Below the pieces are notes generated by a model. It was given only the letters and a program-made list of their open reading frames with translations, made no database searches and was not told where the DNA came from. DNA of 64,000 nt from Rotaria macrura (Eukaryota; Rotifera; Eurotatoria; Philodinida; Philodinidae): positions 124,001-188,000 of the forward strand of contig OENT01000001.1 of the NCBI GenBank assembly GCA_900239685.1. Reading direction: 5' to 3'. Position numbers and translations under genes: made by a program. Each line of letters begins with the position of its first letter. Position 1 is the first letter of the stretch. Below are positions 23,599 to 37,100 of this stretch, piece after piece.

Positions 23599-26500
23599 AT
23601 GGCCGAACAAGAAGAGCACCACCACCCTCATCGGACAATGGCCTCGGCAAATATCACATCGGCTAGTGATGGATCTGTATCACAAGTCCATGTTAATGTA
23701 TCCGATTTAGATGGACTGGTTAGTTCTAGTGGTAATCCACCAAGTACAACAACAATTAGTACAATAGCCGTACAATCTGGAGAAGCTCAAATTGTTTTAG
23801 CAATTCTTCGTGTATGTGATTCTTTTTATTATTTGATTTTGCCTTTCAAAATATGACTTGTAATTTCATTTTTAACACAAACTAGAGTTCAGATGTTGTT
23901 CGAGTACGTATTCAACAAATGGAGCCAGATATAATGGATATTGGTTCCAATCTTGTTGATACATTGCGTTTTCAAAATATTCATGAAGATTTAATCAGTA
24001 AACTAAAAGTAAAAGAAAAAGTTTCTCAGTCTGCTTTGTTCTTCCTTTTTTTTACTGATCCATCTTATTTATCATTTCACTAATGATATTTAGGCTAAAC
24101 AAGATAATATTACAGAACTTTTGACACGTGCAGATGATCTTGTCATTCAACAAAAATCCTACAATGAAGTTTATGAAGCTATGGCACGAAGCTTAGGTGA
24201 AGCATGGAAAGAACTTAATTTACAACTCGAAGGTCGAAGAAATTTATTAAATCAAGCTGTACGTTATCATACCATAGCTACTCGAGTATGTTGATAAAAT
24301 AATTGTCATGTTAGTTAGAGTATATGAGAAAAGAAAAACGAAAGTTTTTTTGTTCGTTTGTAATTCCGTAGTTTGATGATCGAGTTCAAAATGCTCGTTC
24401 ATGGTTTGCATCATTGGAACAAGCAAATTTCGATAATCAATCATTGAATATATTATTTGATGAACATGATGCATATAGAAGAGAAATTTTAGAAGCATCA
24501 TTAGAAACATTGAACGAAGGACAATCATTACTTGAACATATTAAAGATTTAGGTGTAGTGATTGAATCAATAAATCCACATTCAACTGTGGCCGCTTGTT
24601 ATGGCATTGAACATTTACTCGGTGTTCATCAAGATGAACGACATAAGTTTGAAGATGAATGGGAGAGAAATAGAAAAATACTAAATGAATATATACAAAT
24701 GTCAGAAATCAAGCATGATATTGATCAAGTATATATAAACAAATAAACTATAATGAGTATATACTCTTTGTTGTGGTTTTATTTATTTAGATATTTGATT
24801 GGTTAGAAAAACAAGGTCAAATATTTTTTGAAAATTCTGATTTCGGACAAACATTAGATGATATTGAAAGATTGCAAAGTATTCATAAAGATCATGAAGC
24901 TGAATCACATGTGAGTTCAATTTTCAATACTTTTATTTAATTCAATATTCTTCTTAGATTGTACATGAACAAGTTCTTCGTTGTATGCGTGCCGTTGATA
25001 CTTGGATACATACGGGTTTAACACGAGCCGATCGTTTACATGCACATGCCCATACACTATTAGTTCTATGGGAGAAATGGGCACTTAAACTTGATATTCG
25101 TCGACGATTGTTAAGATTAGCACATCAATTTAATATTGATTCGTCCAATGCACTTTCCATACTTGATTCACTAGATAGACGCCTTTTGACCATGTCATCC
25201 GATCATTTACGTTCCAGTGAAGATCTAATAAATGAATATAACCAAATCAATGAGGAATTAAGTCAATCAACTCAAATTCCACTTCGTGAAGGACATCTTC
25301 TAATAGAAAAATCACAAGCAAATGATTATAGTTCAACAATCGTACATGAACGTGTCCATGATTTAGAGAAACGTATTGAAAATATACGATATAAATTACG
25401 AGATCAATACGAAAATTTAGACCAACAAGGTTCATCATTGTATCAAACATTTGATAATGAATGTATAGCTATGCAATCATGGTTGTTTAATGTTGTTGAA
25501 CATTTTCTTAATGCAAATCGATTCTTGATTGATTTAAACAATTCTATTGATATAACAAGACAAGCAAATGACTTTTTAGAATCGCATCAACAAATCATCG
25601 AGCGTGATCTCAAGGTTAGCATAGATGATTTTCAAAGAAATCTATTATCAATGACAGATCAACATTTGTTGATATGTAGATTACTATCCGTCATTGACTA
25701 TGAATAGAAAGACAATATATTTAATGTCAATGATAATGATACTGTTGATCGTATTCTTATAGTCGACATTGTTTTTCTTCATTGAAATATTTAAAACTAA
25801 TTACTATGTCCAAAGGACATTCTTATAACAGAAAAATTGATACAATGATGAACTGGGAGTTTTCTTTTGTTGATAGTTGTCATTTTTGTTTTTGTTTTAA
25901 ATTACAATTATCAACAAAGCTTTCATATTTGTATATATATATAGCTCATGAATAGGAAGGTTAGATCATGTAATTAAGTTAACATACATGGTTGATACCT
26001 AGTGCTTTTGCGTAATGTATTGAGAAGCTTTCATCATCAACTTTTACATAGTTACGCTTACAATATGGTAGTAAGCCATCATGATTCTTTTCTTTTATGT
26101 CTATAGTAACAGATCATTGCAATCTTTACTATGTTGATAATTGGAAACATCAAGACTGATTTTCTTCGAACTGAATGATATTTTATCATTACAAAAAATA
26201 TACGCATAAGAGATGTTACATATCTTTAATAGTAAAGATTTCAAAAAAAAGAATCTGTAATTTTTACAAAGTAATTTCACACGTTTATGATACTAAAGAA
26301 ATTAATTCTTGGCGATAATAGCAAGGATAGAAGAAAGGGCAACTCTGATATTAACAATGATTATAGTTTGAGTGATGGACAACTTTCTTAATAGCTCAAT
26401 TGTATTATTATTATACTAAAGTAAAAAAAGCTGATTAAAACTAGTCCCTAATAATTATTATTTAATTTACAAGACAAATACAACATTTCGTTTCTTACAG

Positions 26501-29500
26501 CGCCGTGAAGAAGAAATTCATCATCTTGGAACATTGGTTCACGAATTACAATCTAGTAATGATCGCAATTGGCAGATAGCTCGAACACGATTTGATAATC
26601 TATTTATTCTATGGCAAAGCTTATCTGATAGAATAATTCGACGACATACCCTTGCTCAATCCTATGTAGATTTTCAAAATCAAGTTGAACAAGTATAGTG
26701 AATTTTTATCGGCTTTGAAATTCTAAATAGAAATCTACTTCTTTTAAGTTATCCAATGACTTAGCTGGTATCGATGATGTGATACGCTATCGTGATAATA
26801 TTGATTTACTACCTGAATCAGCTGTCAAACATATTGAAGAAACATGGTCCAATTTACGAAGTAATTATCAGGAAATAATTAATGATAGTAAAAATATTCT
26901 TCATGCTTTGGAAATTGTACGTTAATCAATTAGTTTTTATTTTTATGAATGTTTTTTATTCGAACTTTGTCCTAAACAGGAATCTGAACAACTTGGATTA
27001 CAATCCAATGATACTTATCGTGCAATATTTAATCAATGTGAACAAATAAAACGTCAGTATGAACAAATAACTTCTGATTTCGATTCATGGATTCGAAAAC
27101 TAGCCAATTTGAAAGATTTTAAATATGAATGGCAAGAATTTATTGAAACTGCAAGACATGTAAGATAAAGTTGAATCTATTAGTATTTTGCAAAGTTTGA
27201 TACTCGTTGTTTTTCATATATTTCTATTGTTGCTAATTTTCCACAATGAAATGTGTTTTCTATATTAATGTTCTATAGACCATCGACAAAGTTCATCGTT
27301 TTGAATTAAATATTACTCCATCATCAATTTCAACTAGTGACGATGTTGAAAAATATCAACGTCTACTAAGTGATTTTGCAAATCGTGTTCAAGTAAAAAA
27401 TATGAGAAGAAAAAAGAAAGACAAATATTTACAAATGTTTCTATTTATTTATTTTTTCAAAGGAAACAACACGTGAAGTTGAAGATCGTTTAACAACAGC
27501 TGAACAGCTGGGTATGCGTGGTGAAACAAACGGACAAAAAGAGCAAATAGTCAATGAACTTGTCAAAGCTCATCAACAATATTTAACACGTATTAATCAA
27601 ATACGAAGTTTTCTACATACGATGATAAATTACTATAAAAATACATCGAAAATTGAAACACAATTCATCAACAATGAACGACTCATATCAACATTACCAA
27701 GTGATATTCGTAGTACAGAAGTTTTAGTAAGACAATATGAAACTGAACGAGAAAAAATTATTCAAACATATGAACAATGCCGACAAGATGCACTTCTAGC
27801 TGAAAACAAAGCTAAGCAGGTTTGTAATCCATTCATGTGAGGTTTTATTGTGGTACTAATGTAGTATATGATAAAAGATATACATGAATACAATCTGTTC
27901 TTCAGATTGAGTTCCATGATTTAGGTCGGGTTTCATCGTTAAACTAGTGGTTCGAGGAAATTATACTTACCTACTGGTTTAATTATGTTTGCTCTTTGTT
28001 AACGGTATTGTTTGGACAGCGTATTTAAAGTCTGCTTTTCCCTCATTTATTTCGTAGTCTCTTGACCTTATACAAGAAATCGTAGAAAGACTTCGTTTTG
28101 GTTTACTTCTACTGAATCATCGTACTGATTAACTAGAAACGATTGTATTCGAACCAGAACGTTGAGCCTCATCCCATTCCAATCGAAGAAACACTATATT
28201 CTTTTTCTGTTCTCCGTTAATACCAATGATGATATATGAGACATAGACATTCTCATTTAAAATGTGAAGCATTTCAAAGAAATATGCTAGGAATTTGATG
28301 TTCTTTTACACTTTTAATCTTATGTTCGTTTTGATTTTCTCTTAACAGTACTAAGAAAAATCTTCCAAGGATGTGTAATATGTATTCTCAAATCATTTTG
28401 TTTCTGTCTACTATTATTTCTTTTACTGACTATTCTATTAAGAACGAGAAAGAATATTTGATATCCAAATTATTTTTCTAAATTCAACCGTGACAAGGGA
28501 AATCTCGTTCATTGTCAATAGTTTACCGATTCAAAGTATTGCCATATGATGAATCACAATAAACAATTGAAAAAGAAGAAAGATAATTCTTTCCTGTTTT
28601 CTTCGACATGTGGTTGTTCAAGGATGTGTCTTTTTTCACTCATTATTTATGCTGCGCATGTACACAGAATCGCATTGCCACTCATTAATCAAAAATAGCT
28701 ATTGCTGCCTGGATACATGTACGATTTAAAGAAAGTGCTTATTCATTGCTAGTCTTCTATAAATGGATTGTTATTTAACATGGAGATATATATCGTCGCT
28801 CAAAATGTGGAACCTGACTGGTGATTGACATGATTATCTGTGAACGAGATTCTAGCTCGATCATTACTTTTTGCAGCTTCTCTATATACTCTTCGAGCGC
28901 ACATGAAGAGAAATATTTGTAGATCAACGACTGACGATTGATAAAATAAACTAATGTATGCATCTTACATAATCATTGCAGTCCATCGATCGGCCATAAA
29001 TATGCAAGGAAAGTGTTTTGACACTTGGAACATTTGTCTTATTTATAGGGTGGCTCATTTGTATTGTGAATAAAGATAGAAATCAATAAGATTACTTGTG
29101 ATAAGATTAATATTCTTACAATTTGATTTCTTTCGTTCAAAACAAAGCTGTATGTTGAATTCAACAATATGCAACGGGACATGATCGAAATCTTTTTTTA
29201 TCGTTGAGAAATATGAGTTTTAACATAATTTTCGTATTTTTTTAAATATCTATTTGACACTCGGACGTACCAATCTACATAGCATCTAGCTAATTTTCAT
29301 GGAAGAAGACTATTTTCTTGATGTTTTCTTTCTACTATGGCGAAATAAATAGCTAGGATCAAACGAATATGTCCTTTATTCGTGATTATGATCTTAGAAC
29401 TAGAGTTATATGAAGCGCATAAGATTTTTTTTCAGATTATCTGCCAGGACGATAATCCATTTCCAGAAGGTTTAAGCCAATCATATGACTAAATGGATGC

Positions 29501-31847
29501 CTTAACGTATAGTATTGCAATGGTATTCAGAAGCGATAAAACTCAATCTTTTCGGAACACGTGTCAATCATAAAGCTTTGCACACTATTTTCTTTGCCTT
29601 TCCTTAATATACTTATTCATTCGAAGATAATTGCTTGAATCTATGTTTCAGTGTGGAATTATTTCATTTGTTGATGAAATTCATACACAACAGCATTATC
29701 TTGAATCAAAGTATGTTCAATGGCAACATCAAAATGAGGAAAATCGATCAAAATTAAAACAACGTGTTGAATGGTGTCAATTTCTAGATGATAAATATAA
29801 AGTTCGTATTAGACAAAAAGACGACGAAAAAAAGCATGTTTATTTTTTGTTCAGATTGTTTATGAAATGGATTCATTACAACAAGAAATCGATAAACGAA
29901 AGAGTAGCATTCCACAAACATTTAAGGAAGCTCTTAATCGTACTGAAACAATTCACGAAATAAATCGTCTCTATGATGTTTGTTTGAAGATTTATGTGTC
30001 AAAATTGAAAAACAATATCCTTTGTTTTTTCTTCATATTTAGAGTTGTGAACGAGCTGTTAGAAGATTTCGTACAACAGCAGAAGTTATGCTTGAACAAA
30101 AACATCCTGAATACGAGCAAGTTAATCGAGAAATAAACGATGTGGAAAATAAATTATCATCGATTAATATATCAATTGGAAATTATCGACAACATGTTGA
30201 TAAAACAACAACTTATTTTCAACTTATTGATGAGGTTCAATTAAATTTATTTCTTGCACATGTCACTAGCATCGTTTTAGAAAACCTGACCAAGCAGCTA
30301 TTTGAATTTCAATAGAAATATTCATCAGTAGATGAGATCGAGTGATTAGTAGAAATAGAAGATTATGATTCTCACTCAGATCATGTAAAAAATTAGCTTT
30401 CAAGTTTCGATTTGATACTTTTCATTAATCAAGTTCTCAGTGGTATTTTTTCTTTTTTTTTTCAAAATCCCATTTTTCTATTATATTCTTTTTGTGGGTG
30501 CCAATAACTAGCAGTAGGATTTCCTTTGATACATCAGAATATCTGATCTATTCAATATTTCATGATAAAAAAAGTATACTGGTAATGTTATAAAATGCTC
30601 GGTGAGTTAATCTCATTAAGAGCTTTGTTGATACAATATTTCTATTCGAAACTCGAAAGTACATTTTTATACAGATCCTTAGAATGAATTCGACTTTTTT
30701 ATTTCAACAAACTCAGTAATAAATGCCTATTTCAAATCTGTAGCAGTTCGTTCATCAGCAATCACATGTCATAAAAAATGTGATAAACCAGATTCTATAG
30801 TTGTCAAATACCGTAACAGTTGTCTTAACGACTTCTTCTTCCAACACCACAGAGCGTGACAGATTTATTTGATAGACGATAACAGACTTAAAACAATAAT
30901 GGATTGTTCGAATAGATGAACTAATTTGGAACTTCATATAGACATGAGAATCAAGTTAACGGATGGTGAAGCGGTCTCTTCTAAGATACATAGGATCAAA
31001 GCATCAGCTTGCATTCAGGAGCATAGCAACTATCGCAAAACTTTTTATAGTTTAGTCTTACGAGATGTGAACTAATCATTTTTAACTCCGTAGATTGAAC
31101 GTTGGCATCAAGAATCAAGTCAATTATTAATTCACATTGGTACAGAAATAATGCATTGTCAAACAGAGAATGATGCGAAACATTTGCTTGATCAAGTTTC
31201 GATAGCTATTGATCAAGGCAAAGAATATGAACAAGAAAAAATGAAATATATAAGTTCATTAGCAGTAGATGTTTTTGGTTTGTATCTATTTAATGACGAA
31301 TTTCTAGAAATAAACACAACTAATAATATTGTTTTATCTAAGGATTTGATGAAAGTCATCATCGAATAAAACATGTAACAACACGAAATATTGAATTGAT
31401 CAACGCATTTATTAAAGTTCATCAAGACATATCAGTAGTTCAACGTAATTTTGAACACCGAAAAGACTATTTTCAAGATGATATGTCTGTGTTCAATGAA
31501 CAGCCACCTGTCTTTGTTAAACAAATGAAAGATACAACAATTAATGAAGGAACCAGGTATGATGATTTTATTAATTAAAATTTCTTGTGTAATTATCTCG
31601 ATAACAAAATACTTTTAGATTTACATTCGAATGCATTATCAATGGAAATGAACCTATTCATGTTACATGGTTAAAAGACCAAACAATCGTTTCATCACAA
31701 ACACAAGATATACATTATGAGAATGGTCGAGCAACATTGACAATCGATGATGTACAAAAAGAAGACTCAGCCTACTATACATGTAGAGCAAGTAATAGTG
31801 CAGGAACTGTGGAAAGTTCAGCCTACCTAATCGTTAAAAGTAAATAA
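23599..31847 (+). CDS. CCDC141-like: CCDC141-like protein: spectrin-type repeats and C-terminal Ig domain
   Basis: Seventeen in-phase exons give 1254 residues: 23599-23811, 23886-24008, 24094-24285, 24372-24728, 24791-24910, 24958-25614, 26501-26692, 26749-26916, 26980-27159, 27279-27392, 27463-27819, 29652-29801, 29855-29977, 30043-30234, 31094-31277, 31343-31556, 31619-31847. The N-terminus (STTTISTIAVQSGEAQIVLA, ..DIMDIGS.., YNEVYEAMARSLGEAWKELN) matches vertebrate CCDC141 almost residue for residue in pattern. A long run of spectrin-type three-helix repeats follows, then one I-set Ig domain (PPVFVKQMKDTTINEGTRFT to YYTCRASNSAGTVE). Vertebrate CCDC141 binds DISC1 and myosin II light chain and affects centrosomes and neuronal migration; it also ends in a single Ig. 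The stop comes three codons after the Ig, beside an AATAAA. The same place (AAAA|GTAAAT, 31835) could act as a donor and join in phase to the titin-like exon at 33808, giving one giant gene. Large introns: 25615-26500, 27820-29651 (1.8 kb) and 30235-31093. Confidence 0.88.
27820..29651 (+). other. 1.8-kb intron of the CCDC141-like gene
   Basis: No coding exon, RNA gene or repeat recognised. Flanking exons join in phase 0. Confidence 0.55.
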
Positions 31848-33807
31848 ATAAGAAAGTTTGCAGCTGTACTTTAAAGTGAAATACTATCTATATGCTAGTT
31901 GGTTGTTTTGCATGAAGAAAATGATTTTTACAGTTACTGGTGGATGAAGAAGTATGTTGAAACGGATACAGAACATATAGTCAACTAATAACTTGTTGCA
32001 AGATAGATTAAGTCAGCGTTTATAGTACGCTTTTGTCTATTAAGCTAATTTTTTGTTCTCGCTGACAGAAGCCTCGTCAAGGATTCGACCAATGAACGAA
32101 ATAACAGCATTTATACAGTACAGAACCATAACAATTGACCTTATTGAAAGACATATGTATATTCTTTGTCAAAACTACTCTACCATGTACGTTCAACCGT
32201 TCGTATTGTAAGATCTGTCACTTATTAATATGCATACTAGGTAGTACTTAAGGTTAGTGAGACTCGGCTAATTATCATATGTATCTATAGATGACCACTA
32301 TCAATAGAGAAGGAATAATTAAGTACTCGGAAACTGAATTTGAAGAGTGTTATTAAGTTTCGCCGATGTTTTTCAGCATTGGTAATCAAAATAACAAGAG
32401 AATTCTCAGAATCATTTGTAGATACACGAAAATTTTTCTTGATCAAACTTGATACACCCATTTATCTCTTTTGGAGTACATAATATAACGTTTGTCTGTT
32501 ATTATAATCTCTAGCCCTTTGTTGAGATAAAGAACTATGACGTGTCCAGCAATTCGATTCAAATCAAACATTTCAGACTATGTTGATCTTAGTAGACTAT
32601 GTTTTTAATGAGCTATCTGTAATGTTTTTGAAAAAATTCTTGCATGTCTAGTCTTATCAGTGGTTGAGATGATGGATGTGCGTAAGATAATGTTGGTCAA
32701 TTATGAATCTCTTTATTACAAGTGATAGTTCACTTTTATAAAAACGTCTACAGTAGTTCGATATAATTTCTTCATTAACAAGAAACCGCAACGAATCTGT
32801 GATTACTGACAAGAACAATTACTTAAATTGATTAAATTAAACTGGAGATATTCGATGTCTTTATCTTCTAATTATTTACTTAGCATAGTTTCTACAGTAC
32901 TCACTTGAGAGCTTATCTCTTCTCCTGAATATGGAATCTTCGTTGAATATATGTATATATATATATGTGTACAGTATTGTAAATTAATGGATGCGTAATT
33001 AAACTTGATGAAAACTACGTAATCATCTATCAACAGGTCAATCCATCATCTTCCTGATCAAAATGAAGATTATTACCATAGGATTGCATCTTGATTATAC
33101 CAGCTATATATGAATTTCGTTTCTTAGATTATGAAATTATGTATTGAAAAGTTTTATCAATTAGTAATTAATAGAAAAAAAAATACATTGAAAGTTGAAA
33201 GAGTGTTTCGATGATTCAATTTTTATTATGTACTGTGTAGACGTCTATAAATATACGCATACTCCAAGATAAAAATTCTATCATCTCCATATCTTTCTTA
33301 CTTTATTTAGCATCTAGACAAATGTCCTAAGAAAAACGTAATATAAATATAGGCAAAAAAACAAAGTGAATGCCTGTCTTTTCATATCATATGACAGTCA
33401 GACAGTGAAATCAGATAAATATAAACACTAACAAATAGTGATTGACAACAATCGTTGCTGTTATGCTTGCCTTCATTGCTATTACTTTGCGTGATACATA
33501 ACATTACATTAATTTACATATTCGTCGACGTTTCAAACTTTTGTGTCAGTTGTTCTATTGAAAAACATTTGCAAGGTTAAAAAAACTTTCATGTGCAATG
33601 TTTAACGATAGCAGATTATTTAAATTAAATTACCCTATTGAATGTCGTTAGTCTGAATGATAAAGTTTCTTGTCGATCATAAATAGTTTAGCTTCTTTGT
33701 ATATTAAAGGATGAATTTAATCGATACCTTCTAGAATTCAGAATGGTTGGAATGCTTTCTTAGTTGCTCCTTTTTGGCTTGCTCTGTATTTCTTCTTATT
33801 GTTCTAG
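31848..33807. other. Gap between CCDC141-like and titin-like coding parts
   Basis: About 2 kb with no supported coding exon. The exon at 33808 has no in-frame start codon of its own, so the first exon of the titin-like gene, or the splice from the CCDC141-like gene, must cross this stretch. A TA/TG run lies near 32945. Confidence 0.45.
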
Positions 33808-34140
33808 TGGGAACATCCTCGATTAATGTTGACAATAAATATCAACTCTATCGTGCACCAACATTCATTCAACCATTACGCTCACAAGATGTTTATGTTG
33901 ATTCAATGGTTACATTTGAATGTATTGTTTACGGTGAACCAACACCGAGTGTTACATGGGAACATGATGGAATAGAGTTATGTAAAGGTCATTCACTATC
34001 AGATTTAACATCTAAACATCAACTATATCGTTTAATACTTCAACATGTTCAATTGAGTGATTATGGAAAATATGCATGTAAGGCAAAAAACCTTAGTGGT
34101 GAGGCAACATCAGTAGCCGATCTTCGTATTTATTCTAATC

Positions 34141-34183
<43 letters not shown>

Positions 34184-37100
34184 TGGTAAATCAGAAAGAA
34201 AGACGTATACGACGATATATCAGGAAGCAAAGAAAATAAGGAAAAAAGAAAAAAGAAAGCAGATATACGGGTAGCAGCTAGGCTTTATACGGAAGTTGAT
34301 AGTATTGGTAACGTTTATGCGTTTTTCCTATTTGTACGTACAAATCCGGAAGATCGTCAAAGACAACAGTGGCAACAGTCTGCCGTATTGTCTTTCTTGC
34401 TGTCTGTGACGGATAAGCGAGTTATTCGTGTGGAAGATTAATGGAATTCTCAAGTGTTAGCCTTTGCTTTTCTAAATATCGAGGAGTAGAAAAAATCACA
34501 AACCATGAAACTTTTTTGAAGAAATAAACATTTAAATAATTAGGTCAATATGATTTCATCACATTGTTTATTTTCTTAGACGTTATGATGTCATTGGAAT
34601 ACGAGCCTCGTCTTACTGAACCATTAAAAGCATCAAACGTAATTCGTGAAGGCCAACCAGTTAAACTTTCATGTCGTTTTGACTCTAATCCGAAAGGTGA
34701 TATTCAATGGTTAAAAGATGGAATACCAATCGATTTTGCAGCTCTTGGAATTTCACGAGATTTTAAGGTTTGTTGAAATATTTTATCATAATTGGATGCT
34801 TTTTATTTTCTCTTTCAAAACTAGGTTGTTAAAGAAGTAGACTATACAGCTTTACTAATAAAAGAAGCTTTTCCGGAAGATACGGGCTCGTATGAAGTTT
34901 TAATTCGCAATCCATTAGGTGAGGCACGTTCGTTTACGCAATTAACTGTCGAAGAATTTTTTTGTCGAACACCGTAAGTTAACCAGACACATATTGATAT
35001 TCTTGATGGTTTTATGTCTTGTTTGTTTTTAGAGACTCGGAAATGTCTGATACACCGTGTAAACCTATTTTCGTGCAACCATTGCGTGATGTAACAATAA
35101 ATGAAGGACAAAAATTAAAATTACATGCTGCTATTAATGCTCATCCTGAACCAGAAGTAAATAAAATAGAATGGGTTTTGATATCTATTCGAAAAAAATA
35201 CGTTGTCTTGTTTTTTTTTTAAGATTATATGGTATTGTAATAATATTCCATTAAAAAATACACGCGATGTTTCATTAACATTTGATGGACAATTATGTAC
35301 ACTAATTAAAAATCACTGTGAGAAAGAAAATGATAGTGGATTATATCGTATTGCCGCCGTAAATTCAATGGGTCAAGCTGAATCGATTTGTCAAGTAATC
35401 ATACCATCAAAAGATGCACAATTATTTTCTGAACGGTTACAAACATTGATACGTTCTCCGCCTATGTTTGTACAACCATTAGAAAGTAAAACTGTTCATG
35501 AAGGAGAGCGAATTGTTTTTCAAGTACACATCGATGGACAACCTAAACCACAAATCATTTGGTATAAAGATAATCAACCGCTAAGAAATACACATGATCA
35601 TAAAGTATGTTTTGATAGAAAACAAAGCAACACAAAGAATAGAAAAAATATTGTTTTCTTTTTCTGCTTTTGTCCAACAGATTCGTAGTCAAGACAATAT
35701 ATATACACTTGAAATCCCCGAGTTATTTATGGATGATGCTGGAAATTATATGGTTAAAGCAATTAACATCGAAGGTGAAGCAAAATGTGAATGTTTATTA
35801 AATATTTTACCTTCAACGACTAATATTTCAATCAACAATGAACCGATGAATATCCAAACGAATGGTTTTCCACCTGAATTCCTACAATTATTTACTGATC
35901 GACAAGCAACTGTTAATTCAGCAATCAAATTTGAAGCTCGATTAATTGGTACACAACCACTAAACGTAAAAGAAACAAAAACAATTAATGTTCTTGTTTT
36001 TTCTCTACTTTTCATTGTTCTTCGACTATTCATTTAGGTCTATTGGTTATTTAATGGTACACTCCTATCTAATCTAGATAATAGTCAACGTTATCAACAA
36101 CAAAATTTTCATGATACTTATTCATTGACGTTATATGATGTTCGCTATGAAGATGTTGGGCGATATACATTAAACGCTGAAAATGCTTGGGGCAAGGCAA
36201 CATGTACCGCTGAATTATTTGTTCCACCAACAACAATGTCAGGTAGGAAAAATAGTATGAATGTAGACTTTTCTATGACGTTAAATTGAATTCTATATTT
36301 CTTAATTATTTGGTTTTCTGATTTTCTCAATAATTGAATCATTGGATTTCATCGAATCATAATAGGTCTAGTCGTTTGAAAAGTGTTTCCTGGAGACAGT
36401 ATTCATCGATACTGACGAGTAAATTGCCATTCAGCTTTATTACTTCGGATACGTAATTTAGCATGCTTTTTACCTCAAATTATTCCATTGACAACGAAAA
36501 AGAAGGACTATAAAAGAACGGTAATAATATCATACGACGATCTATTCTATTCCTCTTTCTATGTGGCTCTTGATATCGTCAATAAATATCTTTCTCCCCC
36601 TACAGTTTTCTACTAACATGAATAATGTAGACCATAGATTTTCCTGCTTTCCATTCTATGATTAAGTAACAAACAGAAAGATAACAACTCATTTTCTTTC
36701 TATCCAGTTTTGTGCCATCTTCCTACGTGTTAAGATCTATTCTTGTTTCTGTAAGACCTGAGCTGAGGAATATACACGATTAATGTAAAAGAAAATCTGA
36801 GAAAATAAACAGAAAAAAAAGGAAAAGAACTCTTTCGACATGTATCCATCTGCAAGCCATTTATTTCTCTTTCTCTATGTATATACACACACATATATAT
36901 ATATATATGTATGCATATATGCTTGCGATGCATAAAAAAAAGACTTAGTCGCGAATATAAACGTGCAGAATACACCGTCGCGGAGTAATGATTGATTCTA
37001 GAAAAAAGATAGGCAATCATAATATAGAAAAGACAACGAAGAAGAAGAAAATATCGAAGAAAGTGAGAAAGTTGTTCTTTTGCGAACGAGACTACCGATA

